In this document: one piece after another, positions 35,701-41,999 of the stretch
Layout of the letters: every line of letters begins with the position of its first letter
Numbering within the stretch: position 1 is the stretch's first letter
Origin: Hyperoodon ampullatus
Taxonomy: Eukaryota > Chordata > Mammalia > Artiodactyla > Ziphiidae
Direction: 5' to 3'
NCBI GenBank assembly: GCA_949752795.1
Contig: OX457057.1
Coordinates: forward strand, 8,856,632-8,920,631
DNA length: 64,000 bases
Position numbers and translations under genes: made by a program
The notes under the pieces: model-generated
What the model saw: the letters and a program-made list of their open reading frames with translations, nothing else
The model's database searches: none
What the model was told of the DNA's origin: nothing

Positions 35701-35897
35701 TCTCCATCCTGTACACGCTCACGGTCAGCACAGCCCTGCTCGGCATCATGGCGCCTGGCTCCTTCACCCGGACCAGGACTTCCTTCCTCAAAGCCCTGGG
35801 TGCCGTGCTCCTGGCAGGGGCCCTGGGGCTGGGCGCCTGCCTGCTGCTCCTCCAGAGCGGCTATAAGATCCCCCTGCCCGATGGGACCTCCCTATAG
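4661..35897 (+). CDS. DISP3: DISP3 (PTCHD2), whole coding span, 20 coding exons
   Basis: Dispatched-family RND membrane protein. Joined exons give 1392 residues and a TAG stop, with no break. Layout: acidic cytoplasmic N-terminus (1-70), TM1 (about 72-97), glycosylated lumenal loop 1 (98-460), sterol-sensing domain over TM2-TM6 (about 461-620), cytoplasmic linker (620-727), TM7 (about 728-748), lumenal loop 2 (750-1180), TM8-TM12 (about 1184-1346) and an extra C-terminal helix (1356-1380). GxxxDD lies at 528-533 and GxxxD at 1246-1250, the charged positions used for ion coupling in RND proteins. From family knowledge, DISP3 is brain-enriched, thyroid-hormone responsive, reported in the ER, and linked to cholesterol homeostasis and neural differentiation; its substrate is not established. 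DISP1 and DISP2 are the alternatives, but the N-terminus and full-length colinearity match DISP3 as I know it. Intron phases in order: 1,2,1,1,0,2,1,1,1,1,0,2,1,0,1,0,1,1,0. Confidence 0.97.
5757..6684 (+). other. DISP3 intron 1 (of the coding part), G-rich
   Basis: A 928-bp intron with GTGAGC and GCAG ends. The plus strand is strongly G-rich and repeats motifs such as GGCGGGGCTTG and GGTGGGGC every few tens of bases, without exact periodicity. No exon or mobile element seen. Confidence 0.85.
6685..6904 (+). CDS. DISP3: DISP3 coding exon 2 (residues 366-439)
   Basis: The acceptor is CCCCTGCAG ending at 6684 and the donor GTAGGC at 6905. The exon completes G366 and splits S439 after two bases. 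It encodes the end of lumenal loop 1, with an acidic and aromatic stretch (EFYWYVDEG) and the [12 protein letters not shown] segment just before TM2. The next intron is the largest in the gene, about 8 kb. Confidence 0.96.
6905..8735. other. DISP3 intron 2, left part
   Basis: Contains a MIR/L2-like remnant at about 7633-7720 and an L2-like end at about 8560-8625 (AATGAATGAATGAATAAAC). A diverged LINE-like stretch at about 7760-8300 is not assigned with confidence. No additional exon seen. Confidence 0.5.
10031..10321 (+). mobile_element. CHR-type SINE, long form, inserted in the L1
   Basis: Starts GGCTTCCCTGGTGGCGCAG and ends in an A-rich tail. It is flanked by perfect 14-bp target duplications AAAAGTCTGCTGGG at 10017-10030 and 10322-10335. 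Confidence 0.96.
11154..11447 (-). mobile_element. CHR-type SINE, long form, inserted in the L1
   Basis: Reverse orientation, with the A-rich tail on the left. Perfect target duplications TATCAAAATGTTTT lie at 11140-11153 and 11448-11461. It is inverted relative to the copy at 10031-10321. Confidence 0.96.
13524..13867 (-). mobile_element. CHR-type SINE, extended form, inserted in the L1
   Basis: Reverse copy of about 344 bp, longer than its neighbours because an AGTAGTTGTGGC segment is repeated internally. The target duplication CTTTCAGCTT is at 13514-13523 and 13868-13877. Confidence 0.94.
14457..14870. other. DISP3 intron 2, right end
   Basis: Unassigned sequence between the L1 5' end and the exon 3 acceptor. 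A short interspersed remnant around 14655-14790 (GTGGTCTCAACCTCACTGAT) is possible. No exon seen. Confidence 0.4.
14871..15007 (+). CDS. DISP3: DISP3 coding exon 3 (residues 439-484), TM2
   Basis: The acceptor is CTTCTTCAG ending at 14870 and the donor GTAGGG at 15008. The exon encodes the [13 protein letters not shown] segment and TM2 (about 461-482), where the sterol-sensing domain begins. The frame continues exactly across the 8-kb intron 2. Confidence 0.96.
15008..15938. other. DISP3 intron 3, with an L2 remnant
   Basis: GTAGGG/CTAG intron. It carries a reversed L2 3' end at about 15505-15735 (CAACTATGTTCCAGATGCTC, CATGGAACCTCTAGTTTACT). The rest is unassigned. Confidence 0.7.
15939..16073 (+). 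CDS. DISP3: DISP3 coding exon 4 (residues 485-529), TM3 and start of TM4
   Basis: The acceptor is CTGCCTAG ending at 15938 and the donor GTGAGT at 16074. It encodes two hydrophobic segments of the sterol-sensing domain. G528 of the GxxxDD motif ends in this exon, so the motif is split by intron 4. Confidence 0.96.
16074..16501 (+). other. DISP3 intron 4, G-rich
   Basis: A 428-bp intron, strongly G-rich on the sense strand from about 16210 to 16440 with G-runs of 5-7. It splits the GxxxDD motif of the protein. Confidence 0.85.
16502..16662 (+). CDS. DISP3: DISP3 coding exon 5 (residues 530-583), GxxxDD motif and TM5
   Basis: The acceptor is CTCCCGTAG ending at 16501 and the donor GTGGGA at 16663, in phase 0. 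D532 and D533 are the paired acidic residues in TM4 typical of Dispatched proteins. The intracellular linker [14 protein letters not shown] and TM5 (about 563-581) follow. Confidence 0.96.
16811..17068 (-). mobile_element. L1 3'-end fragment, reversed, with target duplication
   Basis: 5'-truncated L1 3' UTR with an A-rich tail at its left end (TTTTAAAAAAAATTTTT). It contains GTGCTGTACAGTAGGTCCTT, typical of cetartiodactyl L1 3' ends in reverse. The target duplication TAGAGTCCATT is at 16800-16810 and 17069-17079. It lies in DISP3 intron 5. Confidence 0.85.
17080..18140. other. DISP3 intron 5, right part, with a MIR
   Basis: A plus-oriented MIR remnant lies at about 17520-17680 (GTGTGACCTTCAGCAGGTTG, CTCACTTTCCTCATGTGTGG). 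The rest is unassigned. Confidence 0.6.
18141..18280 (+). CDS. DISP3: DISP3 coding exon 6 (residues 584-629), TM6
   Basis: The acceptor is CCATTGCCAG ending at 18140 and the donor GTGAGC at 18281. It encodes TM6 (about 590-618), the last helix of the sterol-sensing domain, and the start of the cytoplasmic linker. S630 is split across intron 6. Confidence 0.96.
18281..19899. other. DISP3 intron 6, with MIR copies in both orientations
   Basis: A reversed MIR spans about 18465-18710 (GACAAGGAAACAGAGGCTTG) and a forward MIR about 19335-19470 (CTCAGCTTCCTGTTCTATAA). No further exon seen. Confidence 0.65.
19900..20048 (+). CDS. DISP3: DISP3 coding exon 7 (residues 630-679), central cytoplasmic linker
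   Basis: The acceptor is CTCCACAG ending at 19899 and the donor GTGAGA at 20049. It encodes a Cys-rich start (CHQKCGC) and an acidic stretch (YLDDDIPLL) between the two transmembrane bundles. The 228-bp intron after it stays open and in frame (see findings). Confidence 0.95.
20049..20276 (+). other. DISP3 intron 7, 228 bp, open in frame
   Basis: GTGAGA/GGCAG intron whose length is a multiple of three and which has no stop in the reading frame of exons 7 and 8. Retention would add 76 residues to the cytoplasmic linker. No repeat seen. Confidence 0.85.
20277..20438 (+). CDS. DISP3: DISP3 coding exon 8 (residues 680-733), linker into TM7
   Basis: The acceptor is CCCGGCAG ending at 20276 and the donor GTAAGT at 20439. 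It encodes the end of the linker, a leucine-rich amphipathic stretch ([15 protein letters not shown]) and the beginning of TM7. Confidence 0.96.
20439..21343. other. DISP3 intron 8, with a MIR
   Basis: A forward MIR covers about 20715-20970 (TGAGCCTCCGTTTCCTGTCC, CATGTAGTAAGTGCTCAGTG). The remainder is C-rich unique sequence. Confidence 0.7.
21344..21505 (+). CDS. DISP3: DISP3 coding exon 9 (residues 734-787), TM7 and start of loop 2
   Basis: The acceptor is TCCTCGCAG ending at 21343 and the donor GTGAGG at 21506. It encodes the hydrophobic core [14 protein letters not shown] of TM7 and then the porter-like start of loop 2 ([16 protein letters not shown]). N775 (NLS) is a possible glycosylation site. 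Confidence 0.96.
21640..22240 (-). repeat. L2 LINE 3' fragment in DISP3 intron 9
   Basis: Long reversed L2 3' end: CATTAAACGAATACTTACTG, then GAAGCCTTCTTCCTGGAGG, then GGAGGGCTTTAAGCAGAG and GTGGTCGGAGGGCC. Confidence 0.7.
22495..22620. promoter_or_regulatory. Candidate conserved non-coding element in DISP3 intron 9
   Basis: Unique AT-rich block in a GC-rich intron with TGTAATTGCC, ATGTAATTAG, GGCATTAGCC and GATAATTGGC, several homeodomain-like cores close together. No repeat signature. Function is inferred. Confidence 0.3.
23447..23560 (+). CDS. DISP3: DISP3 coding exon 10 (residues 788-825)
   Basis: The acceptor is GGGGGGTAG ending at 23446; its upstream tract is G-rich rather than pyrimidine-rich, so it looks weak. 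The donor is GTCAGT at 23561. The exon encodes a charged part of lumenal loop 2 with a lysine cluster (LEKKKRG). Confidence 0.93.
23561..24866. other. DISP3 intron 10
   Basis: GTCAGT/CTAG intron of 1306 bp that carries the 45-bp minisatellite (24171-24681). The flanks are unassigned, with C-rich CACC-type sequence leading into the array. Confidence 0.85.
24171..24681 (+). repeat. 45-bp minisatellite, about 11.4 copies
   Basis: The unit begins CCAGTGTCCACCACCACC and ends TACCTCCACCCCAG. Copies are nearly identical, differing by single bases (e.g. CCAG or CCAT at the unit end). Because 45 is a multiple of three, several frames stay open on both strands (15-residue repeats such as [15 protein letters not shown]). 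The array lies wholly within an intron. Confidence 0.96.
24867..25003 (+). CDS. DISP3: DISP3 coding exon 11 (residues 826-871)
   Basis: The acceptor is TTTGTCCCTAG ending at 24866 and the donor GTGAGC at 25004. It encodes part of loop 2, with the N850 sequon (NAS). The 45-bp minisatellite in intron 10 ends about 185 bp upstream. Confidence 0.95.
25004..26113. other. DISP3 intron 11, with a MIR
   Basis: A forward MIR covers about 25180-25440, including CTGGGTTCGAGTCCTGGCTC and GAGCCTCAGTTTCCTCATCT. Another L2/MIR-like remnant lies at about 25795-25950. Confidence 0.7.
26114..26298 (+). CDS. DISP3: DISP3 coding exon 12 (residues 872-932)
   Basis: The acceptor is CACTGCTTAG ending at 26113 and the donor GTAACA at 26299. 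It encodes loop 2 with the N879 sequon (NFT). R933 is split across intron 12. A young SINE sits 87 bp past the donor. Confidence 0.95.
26386..26601 (+). mobile_element. Young CHR-type SINE in DISP3 intron 12
   Basis: Near-consensus copy with a pure A tail of about 23 bases. Perfect 15-bp target duplications AAGAAACCCCAGTCC lie at 26371-26385 and 26602-26616. The start is 87 bp past the exon 12 donor. Confidence 0.97.
26780..27640. repeat. Cluster of L2 LINE fragments in DISP3 intron 12
   Basis: Forward L2 3' ends at about 26780-27160 (GCATTTGCTGTTCCCTGGGC ... TGAGTGAATGAATGGATG) and 27235-27360 (GTGCCTGGCCTGAAGTAAGT), then a reversed one at about 27470-27640. 27641-28363 is largely unassigned apart from a reversed MIR-like piece at about 28100-28215. 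Confidence 0.65.
28364..28494 (+). CDS. DISP3: DISP3 coding exon 13 (residues 933-976)
   Basis: The acceptor is TGCCTCCACAG ending at 28363 and the donor GTACAC at 28495. It encodes a Cys- and Pro-rich part of loop 2 ([13 protein letters not shown]). The intron that follows is only 77 bp. Confidence 0.95.
28495..28571 (+). other. DISP3 intron 13, 77 bp
   Basis: A very short GC-rich intron (GTACAC ... CCACAG) near the lower size limit for mammalian splicing. The frame of exons 13 and 14 requires its removal because 77 is not a multiple of three. Confidence 0.9.
28572..28744 (+). CDS. DISP3: DISP3 coding exon 14 (residues 977-1034)
   Basis: The acceptor is CCCTCCACAG ending at 28571. The donor GTACGG at 28745 is weak but is the one that keeps the frame. 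The exon has a Cys-rich segment ([10 protein letters not shown]), a hydrophobic strand ([12 protein letters not shown]) that resembles an RND porter strand more than a membrane helix, and the N1021 sequon (NRT). Confidence 0.94.
28745..29738. other. DISP3 intron 14
   Basis: GTACGG/GAAAG intron of 994 bp. GC-rich, with no clear mobile element. Neither splice site matches consensus well. Confidence 0.8.
29739..29865 (+). CDS. DISP3: DISP3 coding exon 15 (residues 1035-1076)
   Basis: The acceptor is TTGGGAAAG ending at 29738, with a purine-rich tail, so it looks weak. The donor is GTGCGT at 29866. The exon encodes a cysteine-containing loop 2 segment ([14 protein letters not shown]). Confidence 0.94.
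30386..30531 (+). CDS. DISP3: DISP3 coding exon 16 (residues 1077-1125)
   Basis: The acceptor is CTCCCCACAG ending at 30385 and the donor GTGAGC at 30532, phase 0. It encodes loop 2 from [14 protein letters not shown] to WISMAFES. Confidence 0.96.
31346..31550 (-). mobile_element. Young CHR-type SINE in DISP3 intron 16
   Basis: Reverse copy with CpG-rich near-consensus body. Perfect 13-bp target duplications AAGGGCGATTCTT lie at 31333-31345 and 31551-31563. Confidence 0.97.
31718..32062 (-). mobile_element. Old L1 3'-end fragment, reversed
   Basis: AAATTGTGGTAAAATATACA near the start, then GTCACAATGTTGTGCACCC and CCATCCATGTTGTAGCC: the typical reversed 3' end of old L1M elements. Confidence 0.8.
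32727..32886 (+). CDS. DISP3: DISP3 coding exon 17 (residues 1126-1178), followed by a GC donor
   Basis: The acceptor is GTCCCCGCAG ending at 32726. The exon encodes the end of loop 2 ([14 protein letters not shown] ... [12 protein letters not shown]). The only junction that keeps the frame with exon 18 is ATAG|GCAAGT at 32886/32887, a non-canonical GC donor. Confidence 0.95.
33200..33416 (-). mobile_element. Young CHR-type SINE in DISP3 intron 17 (first)
   Basis: Reverse near-consensus copy. Target duplications TAGGAGCCCTT lie at 33189-33199 and 33417-33427. Confidence 0.97.
33474..33700 (-). mobile_element. Young CHR-type SINE in DISP3 intron 17 (second)
   Basis: Reverse near-consensus copy 57 bp from the first, same orientation. 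Target duplications TGTTATCTCTTTA lie at 33461-33473 and 33701-33713, so the two insertions are independent. Confidence 0.97.
33931..34044 (+). CDS. DISP3: DISP3 coding exon 18 (residues 1179-1216), TM8 and start of TM9
   Basis: The acceptor is CCCGTCCAG ending at 33930 and the donor GTAAGT at 34045. It is almost entirely hydrophobic: TM8 (about 1184-1204) and the first part of TM9 ([14 protein letters not shown]). Confidence 0.96.
34477..34643 (+). CDS. DISP3: DISP3 coding exon 19 (residues 1217-1272), TM9 and TM10 with GxxxD
   Basis: The acceptor is GCCCCGCAG ending at 34476 and the donor GTGAGC at 34644. A second CAG-like acceptor lies 4 bases further in (GGCAG, ending 34480) but would shift the frame. 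G1246 and D1250 form the GxxxD motif in TM10, paired functionally with the TM4 GxxxDD motif. Confidence 0.96.
34644..35534. other. DISP3 intron 19
   Basis: GTGAGC/CCAG intron. It contains an MIR-like reversed remnant at about 35215-35460 (GAGGACCTACTGTGTGATC). No further exon seen. Confidence 0.65.
35535..35897 (+). CDS. DISP3: DISP3 coding exon 20 (residues 1273-1392 and stop)
   Basis: The acceptor is CACACCCAG ending at 35534 and the stop is TAG at 35895-35897. It encodes TM11 (about 1288-1312), TM12 (about 1322-1346), and a further hydrophobic segment (1356-1380) that gives a thirteenth helix. A short tail ends in PLPDGTSL. Confidence 0.97.
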   Translation, partial: DAHSQRQWRTLEAVRHVGVAIVSSALTTVIATVPLFFCIIAPFAKFGKIVALNTGVSILYTLTVSTALLGIMAPGSFTRTRTSFLKALGAVLLAGALGLGACLLLLQSGYKIPLPDGTSL

Positions 35898-36715
35898 CCC
35901 TGGCACTACGTCCGGCCTTGCACACCTTTGGTCCAGTGGGTGGGGGACGAGACGCTCATTCTCTGACCCCAGAGGCACTTTGTTCCCAGCTTGGCTACAA
36001 CTAGTTATGTTCCCAGGCCTGGGCCAGACGTCACTCACCTGTGTGACCCACACTGCCTTCATCACGGTGCCGGCCACCGCTGGGTGGTCAAGCTGGCGGC
36101 CGCCCTGGACTATGCCTGGTGGTGGAAGAGACCAGCCTTCCTCCTGTGCCTGGTCACCATGAGGGTCCGGTGATTTTTGCAGGGGGCTTCCCTCTCACAC
36201 TGCCTCGGTGCTCACAAGAACTTTCTGCTGTGGGTGTTACAGTTCCCCCATTCTACAGATGTGAAAACTGAGGCATCAGGGGGCAAAGTGACTGACCTGT
36301 GGCGGCACAGCCAGAGCTGCCTCCCTCGGGGACTTTGCAGGAAGAGTACAGTGGGCTCAAGGGCGGGGCCTCGCACTCCCTGCCCCCTCCTCCCCATCAG
36401 TTTTACAGCGGCCGATGCTGGGTGGTCCTGTGATCTTCCCCAGGGCTTTTAGTCCTGGCCGGGGAGCACAGAGGAACTGGCCTGGGGTACTGCATGTCCC
36501 GCCCCTGGCCCCAGCCTCAAGGGGCGCCTGCTCTTTGGAAGCCATGGGGCCCCAGCACAGCCTTCCTTACAGATCTGAGCCCCTACCTCCCCCACCTGAC
36601 TCTGGGGGTGGAATTTGGGGGAAGGGGGCAGCCCCTGGGAGGGGGAGCTGGCCGTGCCTGCCGCCTGCTCACAGCAGATGGTTCGTATTAAAGTGAAATG
36701 ACACTGCAGACCGCT
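35898..36715 (+). other. DISP3: DISP3 3' UTR (probable extent)
   Basis: This is non-coding sequence between the stop codon and the first good poly(A) signal. It contains a MIR-like remnant at about 36205-36330 in reverse orientation. The 3' boundary is inferred from the ATTAAA at 36687 and could be wrong by tens of bases or more if another site is used. Confidence 0.55.
36687..36692 (+). terminator. Candidate poly(A) signal ATTAAA for DISP3
   Basis: ATTAAA is the commonest variant of AATAAA. It lies 790 bases after the stop codon, and I saw no AATAAA between the stop and this point. Cleavage would be expected at about 36702-36722. Confidence 0.5.
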
Positions 36716-37329
36716 GCCATTAACACGAGCATTTTAAGCATCGCTGGCTCCATCGCATTCTTAAAATTGAAATAACAGTGTTCGCCTGCCGCCCGGCTGG
36801 AACCTGGCACGAGGGGTGGGGCCGGGCCTGGAAGGAGATGGAGGTGGGCTGGAAGGGGCCAGACCCTCTGGGGAGCAGGGTCACAGAGTGCTGTGCAGGC
36901 TCGGGAGGCTGGGTACCGCTGGGGGAGCACCGTGGGAGGGGGCCCATCTGGCTCCCCGCAGGGACGTCCGTCAGCACCTTCAGCGCGTCTGGTATCGTGC
37001 TGTGACCTTCTTCCTCGGGACAGACGTTGGCCCCTGGGCTTTAGGAAGCTGGACACAGACTGAGCTGGGACTAAACCCTTAGGGCGGGGAAGACATACCT
37101 GAGGGTTGTCTCCAGGTCAGCTCGCCTGGTCACCTGTGAATATTGACCAGGGTCGGGGGGTGCTGGGCGTGCACGACAGACACGCAGCACCGTGTCCCCG
37201 CCCGGTGCATGCCTGGCGCCCAGCAGCTGCTCAGGATTTGCTGAGGGAGCATCAGACAGACACCGAACACATGATTAATGGTACAAGTTGACACATAGCA
37301 CTTACTGTGCCAGACGCCCTTCTCAGGGT

Positions 37330-37463
37330 TTGTATTAGTCTGCTTGGGCTGCCGTAACAGAGTGCCCTAAACTGGGTGGCTTATAACAGGAATTTATTCT
37401 CTCACAGTTCTGGAGGCTGGAATTCCAAAGCAAGGTGTTGGCAGCATGGGTCCTTCTGGAGGT
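37330..37463 (-). mobile_element. MaLR (MLT1-like) LTR fragment
   Basis: ATTAGTCTGCTTGGGCTGCC and TCTCACAGTTCTGGAGGCTG are the reversed 3' end of an MLT1-type LTR. Solo fragment, with no retroviral genes. Confidence 0.75.
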
Positions 37464-37465
37464 TG

Positions 37466-37859
37466 GTCCTTTCTTTCTTTCTTTCTCTCTTTCTCTCTCT
37501 CTCTTCCTTCCTTCCTTTCTCTGTCTCTCTCTCTTCTTTCTTCATTCATTCACTTATTTATGGCTGGGTTGGGTCTTCGTTGCTGTGCGCGGGCTTTCTC
37601 TAGTTGTGGCGAGCGGGGGCTACTCTTCGTTGCGGTGCGCAGGCTTCTCATTGCGGTGGCTTCTCGTGTTGCGGAGCACGGGCTCTAGGCATGCGGGCTC
37701 AGTAGTTGTGGCTCACGGGCTCTAGAGCACAGGCTCAGTAGTTGTGGCACACGGGCTTAGTTGCTCCATGGCATGTGGGATCTTCCCGGACCAGGGCTCG
37801 AACCCATGTCCCCTGCAGTGGCAGGCGGATACTCAACCACTGCACCACCAGGGAAGTCC
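37466..37859 (-). mobile_element. CHR-type SINE, extended form, with a CT-rich left flank
   Basis: The SINE covers about 37548-37859 in reverse, with the repeated AGTAGTTGTGGC segments of the extended form. A low-complexity CTTT/CTCT tract (37466-37545) lies where the A-tail would be. Confidence 0.88.
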
Positions 37860-38089
37860 ACAGCTCATGGTTCTTAATGAGCTTTTGCCAAGCGTTAATG
37901 AGATGCCCTTCATTAGCTCAGGCACAGCAGTTAGCTTGGGGTCTGTGAGGATGTGCAGGCATTTGGTGGGCTAAGGCGGGACAGAGGACAATGAGGGCAG
38001 CCCATGGAGAGGGACCCCTGTCACCTACAAAGGTTCCCTGAGCCCTTGCTTCTTTCTCCTTCACTTGGAAGCCAGGAAATCAATGAGAG

Positions 38090-38310
38090 CCGGGTGCTTT
38101 GAAGTGCTGGCCGTGTCCCAGGCCCCATCCATGCATTCTTGGGAATTCTCACAGGGAGTGTTTTTGTCCCATTTCACTGCTAACAAAACTGAAGCCCAGA
38201 GACGTGAAGTAACTGGCCTGAGGTCACACAGCTTGTGCGAGATAGAGCTGGAATTCCCACCCAAGGCTGATGGCTCCTGAGTATATGCTCGCTCTCTGAT
38301 ACAGCCTCTC
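38090..38310 (-). repeat. MIR SINE remnant
   Basis: Reversed MIR with CTGAAGCCCAGAGACGTGAA and GAGGTCACACAGCTTGTGC. Confidence 0.65.
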
Positions 38311-38699
38311 CTGCAAGCAGATTTGACTCACAGAAGCAGCCAGCCCCAGGCCAGCTGGGCAACCAGGGTCCTCCCTCCTTCACAGCCACCCACCTGTGTG
38401 CTACTTGGAGAGGAAGGAGCACCAGGCCTAGAGGGGAGAGTGCAGCGTCCAAGTCTGGGTTCCAGCCCTGCCTGGGTGACCTAGAGCAAACCACTGCACA
38501 CTGATTCAATGCCCTGGAAAGTGGGGCAGGGGACAGCGTGATGTCCAGGGCTCTGCCTCCTCCCAGTGCTATGCTGCCAGGATTTGAGTCTCCTTAAATC
38601 AAGCTGCCCCAGTGCCCACCATCGGTGGCCGTCTTCTCCTGTGAGTCTCTCCTGTTGTCGTCATGTTCACATCCAATAAGCAGGAGGATGCCCACTGGA

Positions 38700-38835
38700 G
38701 CTGTCGTCTGCTCAACAACAATTTATTGAACACCTACTATGTGCCCGGCACTGTTCCAGGCCTCAGCCATCCAAGAAAACGCAAAAACAGACCCAGACCT
38801 GACCACATGGACCTTACAGTCGAGGTGGGGAAAAT
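38700..38835 (-). repeat. L2 LINE 3' fragment
   Basis: AATTTATTGAACACCTACTA, GTGCCCGGCACTGTTCCAGG, then GACCTTACAGTCGAGG: reversed L2 3' end. Confidence 0.65.
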
Positions 38836-38974
38836 CTTTAATAAAAGAACCCCTCAGATATTTAACCACAAACCAGAGAGCTGTGAGGGAGAAGAGTGAG
38901 GGGTAGGGGCACAAAGCCCTGTGTCTGGGGCTGGCAGAGGGGTCCCTGCCCTGGGATTGAAAGGATGAGGACCA

Positions 38975-39106
38975 CGTATACTTACAGCTGATTCACTTTG
39001 TTGTACAGCAGAAACTAACACAACATTGTAAAGCAATTATACTCCAATAAAGATGTATAAAAAAAATAAACAGAAGGTTAATGCTTTAAAATAAATAAAT
39101 AAAATA
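38975..39106 (+). mobile_element. L1 3'-end fragment with target duplication
   Basis: Contains GCTGATTCACTTTGTTGTAC and CAATTATACTCCAATAAAG, the recent cetartiodactyl L1 3' end, with A-rich tail. AAGGATGAGGACCA flanks it at 38961-38974 and 39107-39120. Confidence 0.85.
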
Positions 39107-39120
39107 AAGGATGAGGACCA

Positions 39121-40070
39121 GTTCCCTTGCCTCTGGGGGGTTGGTCCTATCAGACACAGGCCTTCTTGAGCCACAGGACAGCCTACCACAGGCTGATGCT
39201 AAGGCATAAAAGGAGGGATTCCATTGTATCTTAGGGGACAAGGCTGGAGCTTCTGGGGGCAGCAGACAGGGAAAGTGGCGACACACTGGGTCAGGAGAGA
39301 ACATCTGGCTGTTCTAGAAGCTCAGAGTCACACACACACCCCACCCAGTGACCTGAGAGAGAGGCATGGAATGGCCTCTACACACAGTTCTCAGTCCTGC
39401 CTCGGTCACTGCAGAGAAAGTTGCCCAGATAGAACCGGGTCTCCTTTTCCTCCTGGGGCCTCCAGAGGAGTTCAGAGTGGCATTCATGTCCTCTCCAGCA
39501 GGCTAAATACCATTGCCTTTGGCATTCAAGGCTCAGTAGAGTCATGTGAAAACCCAGCCACTCCAAACGGACTTAAAATAGGAGCCCAGCAGCTGGAGGC
39601 CATGGGTCCACACATCACCGTACCTGGAGGTCTCGGGCTGGCATAGGGCCTGATGTCTTTACCCAGCCCTGCCCGCCAAGGCTGCCTGGATTTGCCTGAG
39701 ACTAGCTCTGCAGTTTTCACCTTGGGACCCGGTTGCAGCAGCGGGTGGGGTGCACCTCCCGGCCACAAGGAGGCGCTCAGGCCCCCGCACCACACCTCCA
39801 AGGGAGGAGCACAAAGGAAGCCTCTTCTAGTTCCTCATCCTCTTCCTGAGCTTTACAGCCTCTGCTTGGGTTTCCCCACCTTTAATTGCCTCCGATATAA
39901 GCCCATCCTTCCCTTTTCTGGACACTGCACCTTGATTTTTCTTTGGGGATCCTCCCGCAATCCAGACCTTGTGATGCAGGTGAAGCTGAGGCACCCTCGC
40001 CATACACACTCCTCCCATTACCCCCTTACGTTATTCCTACCCCCCTCCTCCACCAGGTGGGTAGGTAGGT
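39121..40070. other. Intergenic, unassigned
   Basis: No exon, RNA gene or clear mobile element recognised. The open frames present (140 codons at most) have no recognisable domain. Confidence 0.4.
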
Positions 40071-40445
40071 GACCCAGACCCAGCCAATCAGTGCATTCCA
40101 TCCTCCTGGCCATAGTGATTGGTTGAGGAATTGACACCTGACCCAAATCAGTCCCATGAGCCCATGAGCCTCTTCTTGGGAAAGATACACTCTCTTTTGA
40201 CCTATATTTCTAGGCTGTGGAAGGAAAGACTGGAGCCTGCCTGGGAACGAGGCAACACAGAGGAAAGCAGAGCCAAGGGTGAAAGACAGATTTCTGATGA
40301 CATCACTTAAGCCCCTAGATCCAGCCATGCCTGAAGCTAATGTATCCCTAGATTATTTTCATAAATAAGCCAATAAATTCCCCTTCTCCTTAAGCCACTT
40401 TGAGTAAGATTCGCTCTGACTTTAAGTCAAAAGTCCTAACTAAAC
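40070..40445 (+). mobile_element. Ancient LTR-like interspersed repeat
   Basis: Reads GACCCAGCCAATCAGTGC, then ACAGAGGAAAGCAGAGCC, CTGATGACATCACTTAAGCC and AAGCCAATAAATTCC. I know this as a dispersed LTR-like repeat but cannot name the family with confidence. Confidence 0.5.
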
Positions 40446-40489
40446 AGTCCCTCCACCCACCCACTTCACACACCCTCTCAAAAGCCTTC

Positions 40490-40790
40490 ATTGTGCTCCT
40501 ATCGCTTACAGGTTAAATCCCCAACTCTCTCTCACGTGACATTCAAGGTCCATCGTGACCTGGCCCTGACCCCTCTCCAGGCTTCTCTCCTTCTAGGTCC
40601 TCCAGCCATCCTGGGCTCTTCACCCCAGACATTCCCCATCTCCCTTGTGGTCTACACCCACACATCCCCCTGTCTTTTCCCCCACTGACACCTGTCAAAC
40701 TCTGACCTGTCCCTGAAGGCTCAGCTTAGATGCTACCTCCTCCCTGAAGCCTCCCTCTTCTTTCTCACTGCTCTTTGCTGGAACACTGAG
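40490..40790 (+). repeat. L2 LINE fragment
   Basis: CAAGGTCCATCGTGACCTGG, then TCAGCTTAGATGCTACCTCC and CCCTGAAGCCTCCCTC, typical forward L2. Confidence 0.7.
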
Positions 40791-41004
40791 TCCCATGCTC
40801 TGGTTGAGCTGTGTCTACATCCATCTCCCTGGCTGGGAAAGAGCCCTTGAGAAAGGACAGGGCTGTGCTCACCCCTACACTGTCCAAGGAAGCTGGACTC
40901 TATGCAAGGGGGATGGGGATACAGTGAAGGGTTTTTAAAGCAGAAGACCATCTTATGCCTGTTCAGTGGTAAAAATCTAAACGTTTGGTAACACACTCTG
41001 TTGA

Positions 41005-41632
41005 CAAGGCTACATATGCAAACAGGCTCTCGTATGCATTGCTGGTGGGAGTTTAAACTGGTTCAACCATCGTGGAGGGGAATTTGGCAGTAACTATCAC
41101 AATGGCACGATCCTTTTGATTCAGCAGTGCCACTGCTGAGCATTTATCCTGCAGATAAACTTCCACTGGGCAAGTTATTCACTGAAGCCTTGTCTAGTAT
41201 ATCAAAGGATTGGGAGCTCCTAAATGTCCATCAGTGCAGTGACCGATGAAATAAGTTACGATCAGTCCATTGAGACAATAGGATACTCTGTGTCTATAAA
41301 CGAAGAATAAGGAAGCTCTGTAAGTGCTGATATGCGAAAAACCACCAAGCTATATTAAAAGAGAGGAAAGTTGCAAAACTGTGTGTAAAATATGTTGAAA
41401 AAATGGGTGGGAGAGAGAATGTATGCTCATTTTGCTTGTATATGCATAAAAATAACTGAAGGAAACGCAAGAAAAACTAAGGCAGTAGTTACCTGTGGGA
41501 ATTGGGGGCGGGGGGCGGGGACTAGGCAGATGGCAGACAGCCACGGGAGGAAGATTTTTATTACAAATCTTTTCACACTCTTGGATTTTTTGACAGTAGG
41601 AATATATTATATGGATGGGTTTTTTTTTAAAG
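41005..41632 (+). mobile_element. Old L1 3'-end fragment
   Basis: TTGCTGGTGGGAGTTTAAAC, then CCTAAATGTCCATCAGTGC and GTTACCTGTGGGAATTGGG: ORF2 end and 3' UTR of an L1M-type element, with no intact frame. Confidence 0.82.
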
Positions 41633-41999
41633 CAGAAACGAGACATGGTTTTTGTTTACTCCTTAGAAAGCTCACTCTGGCTGCGGGGCAGAGGATGCAC
41701 TCAGGAGGGTGGAGTGGGGCAGGGAGAGCAGTGAGGAAGGAAGGAGGGAAGGAAGGGGTGCCCCCACCCCGAGAAGGCATCAACAAACATCATCTGAAGT
41801 GCTCTAAACCCAGGCGCTGCCAGCATCCTGTGGGGCTAGCAACAGCCTCCCTGCCACCGTGTCTGAGTAGAGATGTGGACCATCACCCTCTCTGGAGCCA
41901 AGGAGACCAAGAGCCTTTGGAGTGATCAGGAGTGTGGCATTGCTCGATGCCGCTCCCTCGCCTCTTTGTAGTTGAGCAGGCAGAGGGCACACTTGGAAG

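Noticed and set aside
39121..40070. Small gene suggested by several short frames
   Set aside because: The frames overlap on both strands with no consistent coding signal or splice pattern.
41392..41925. 177-codon plus-strand frame
   Set aside because: Begins inside an old L1 3' end and runs into unrelated sequence; not a gene.
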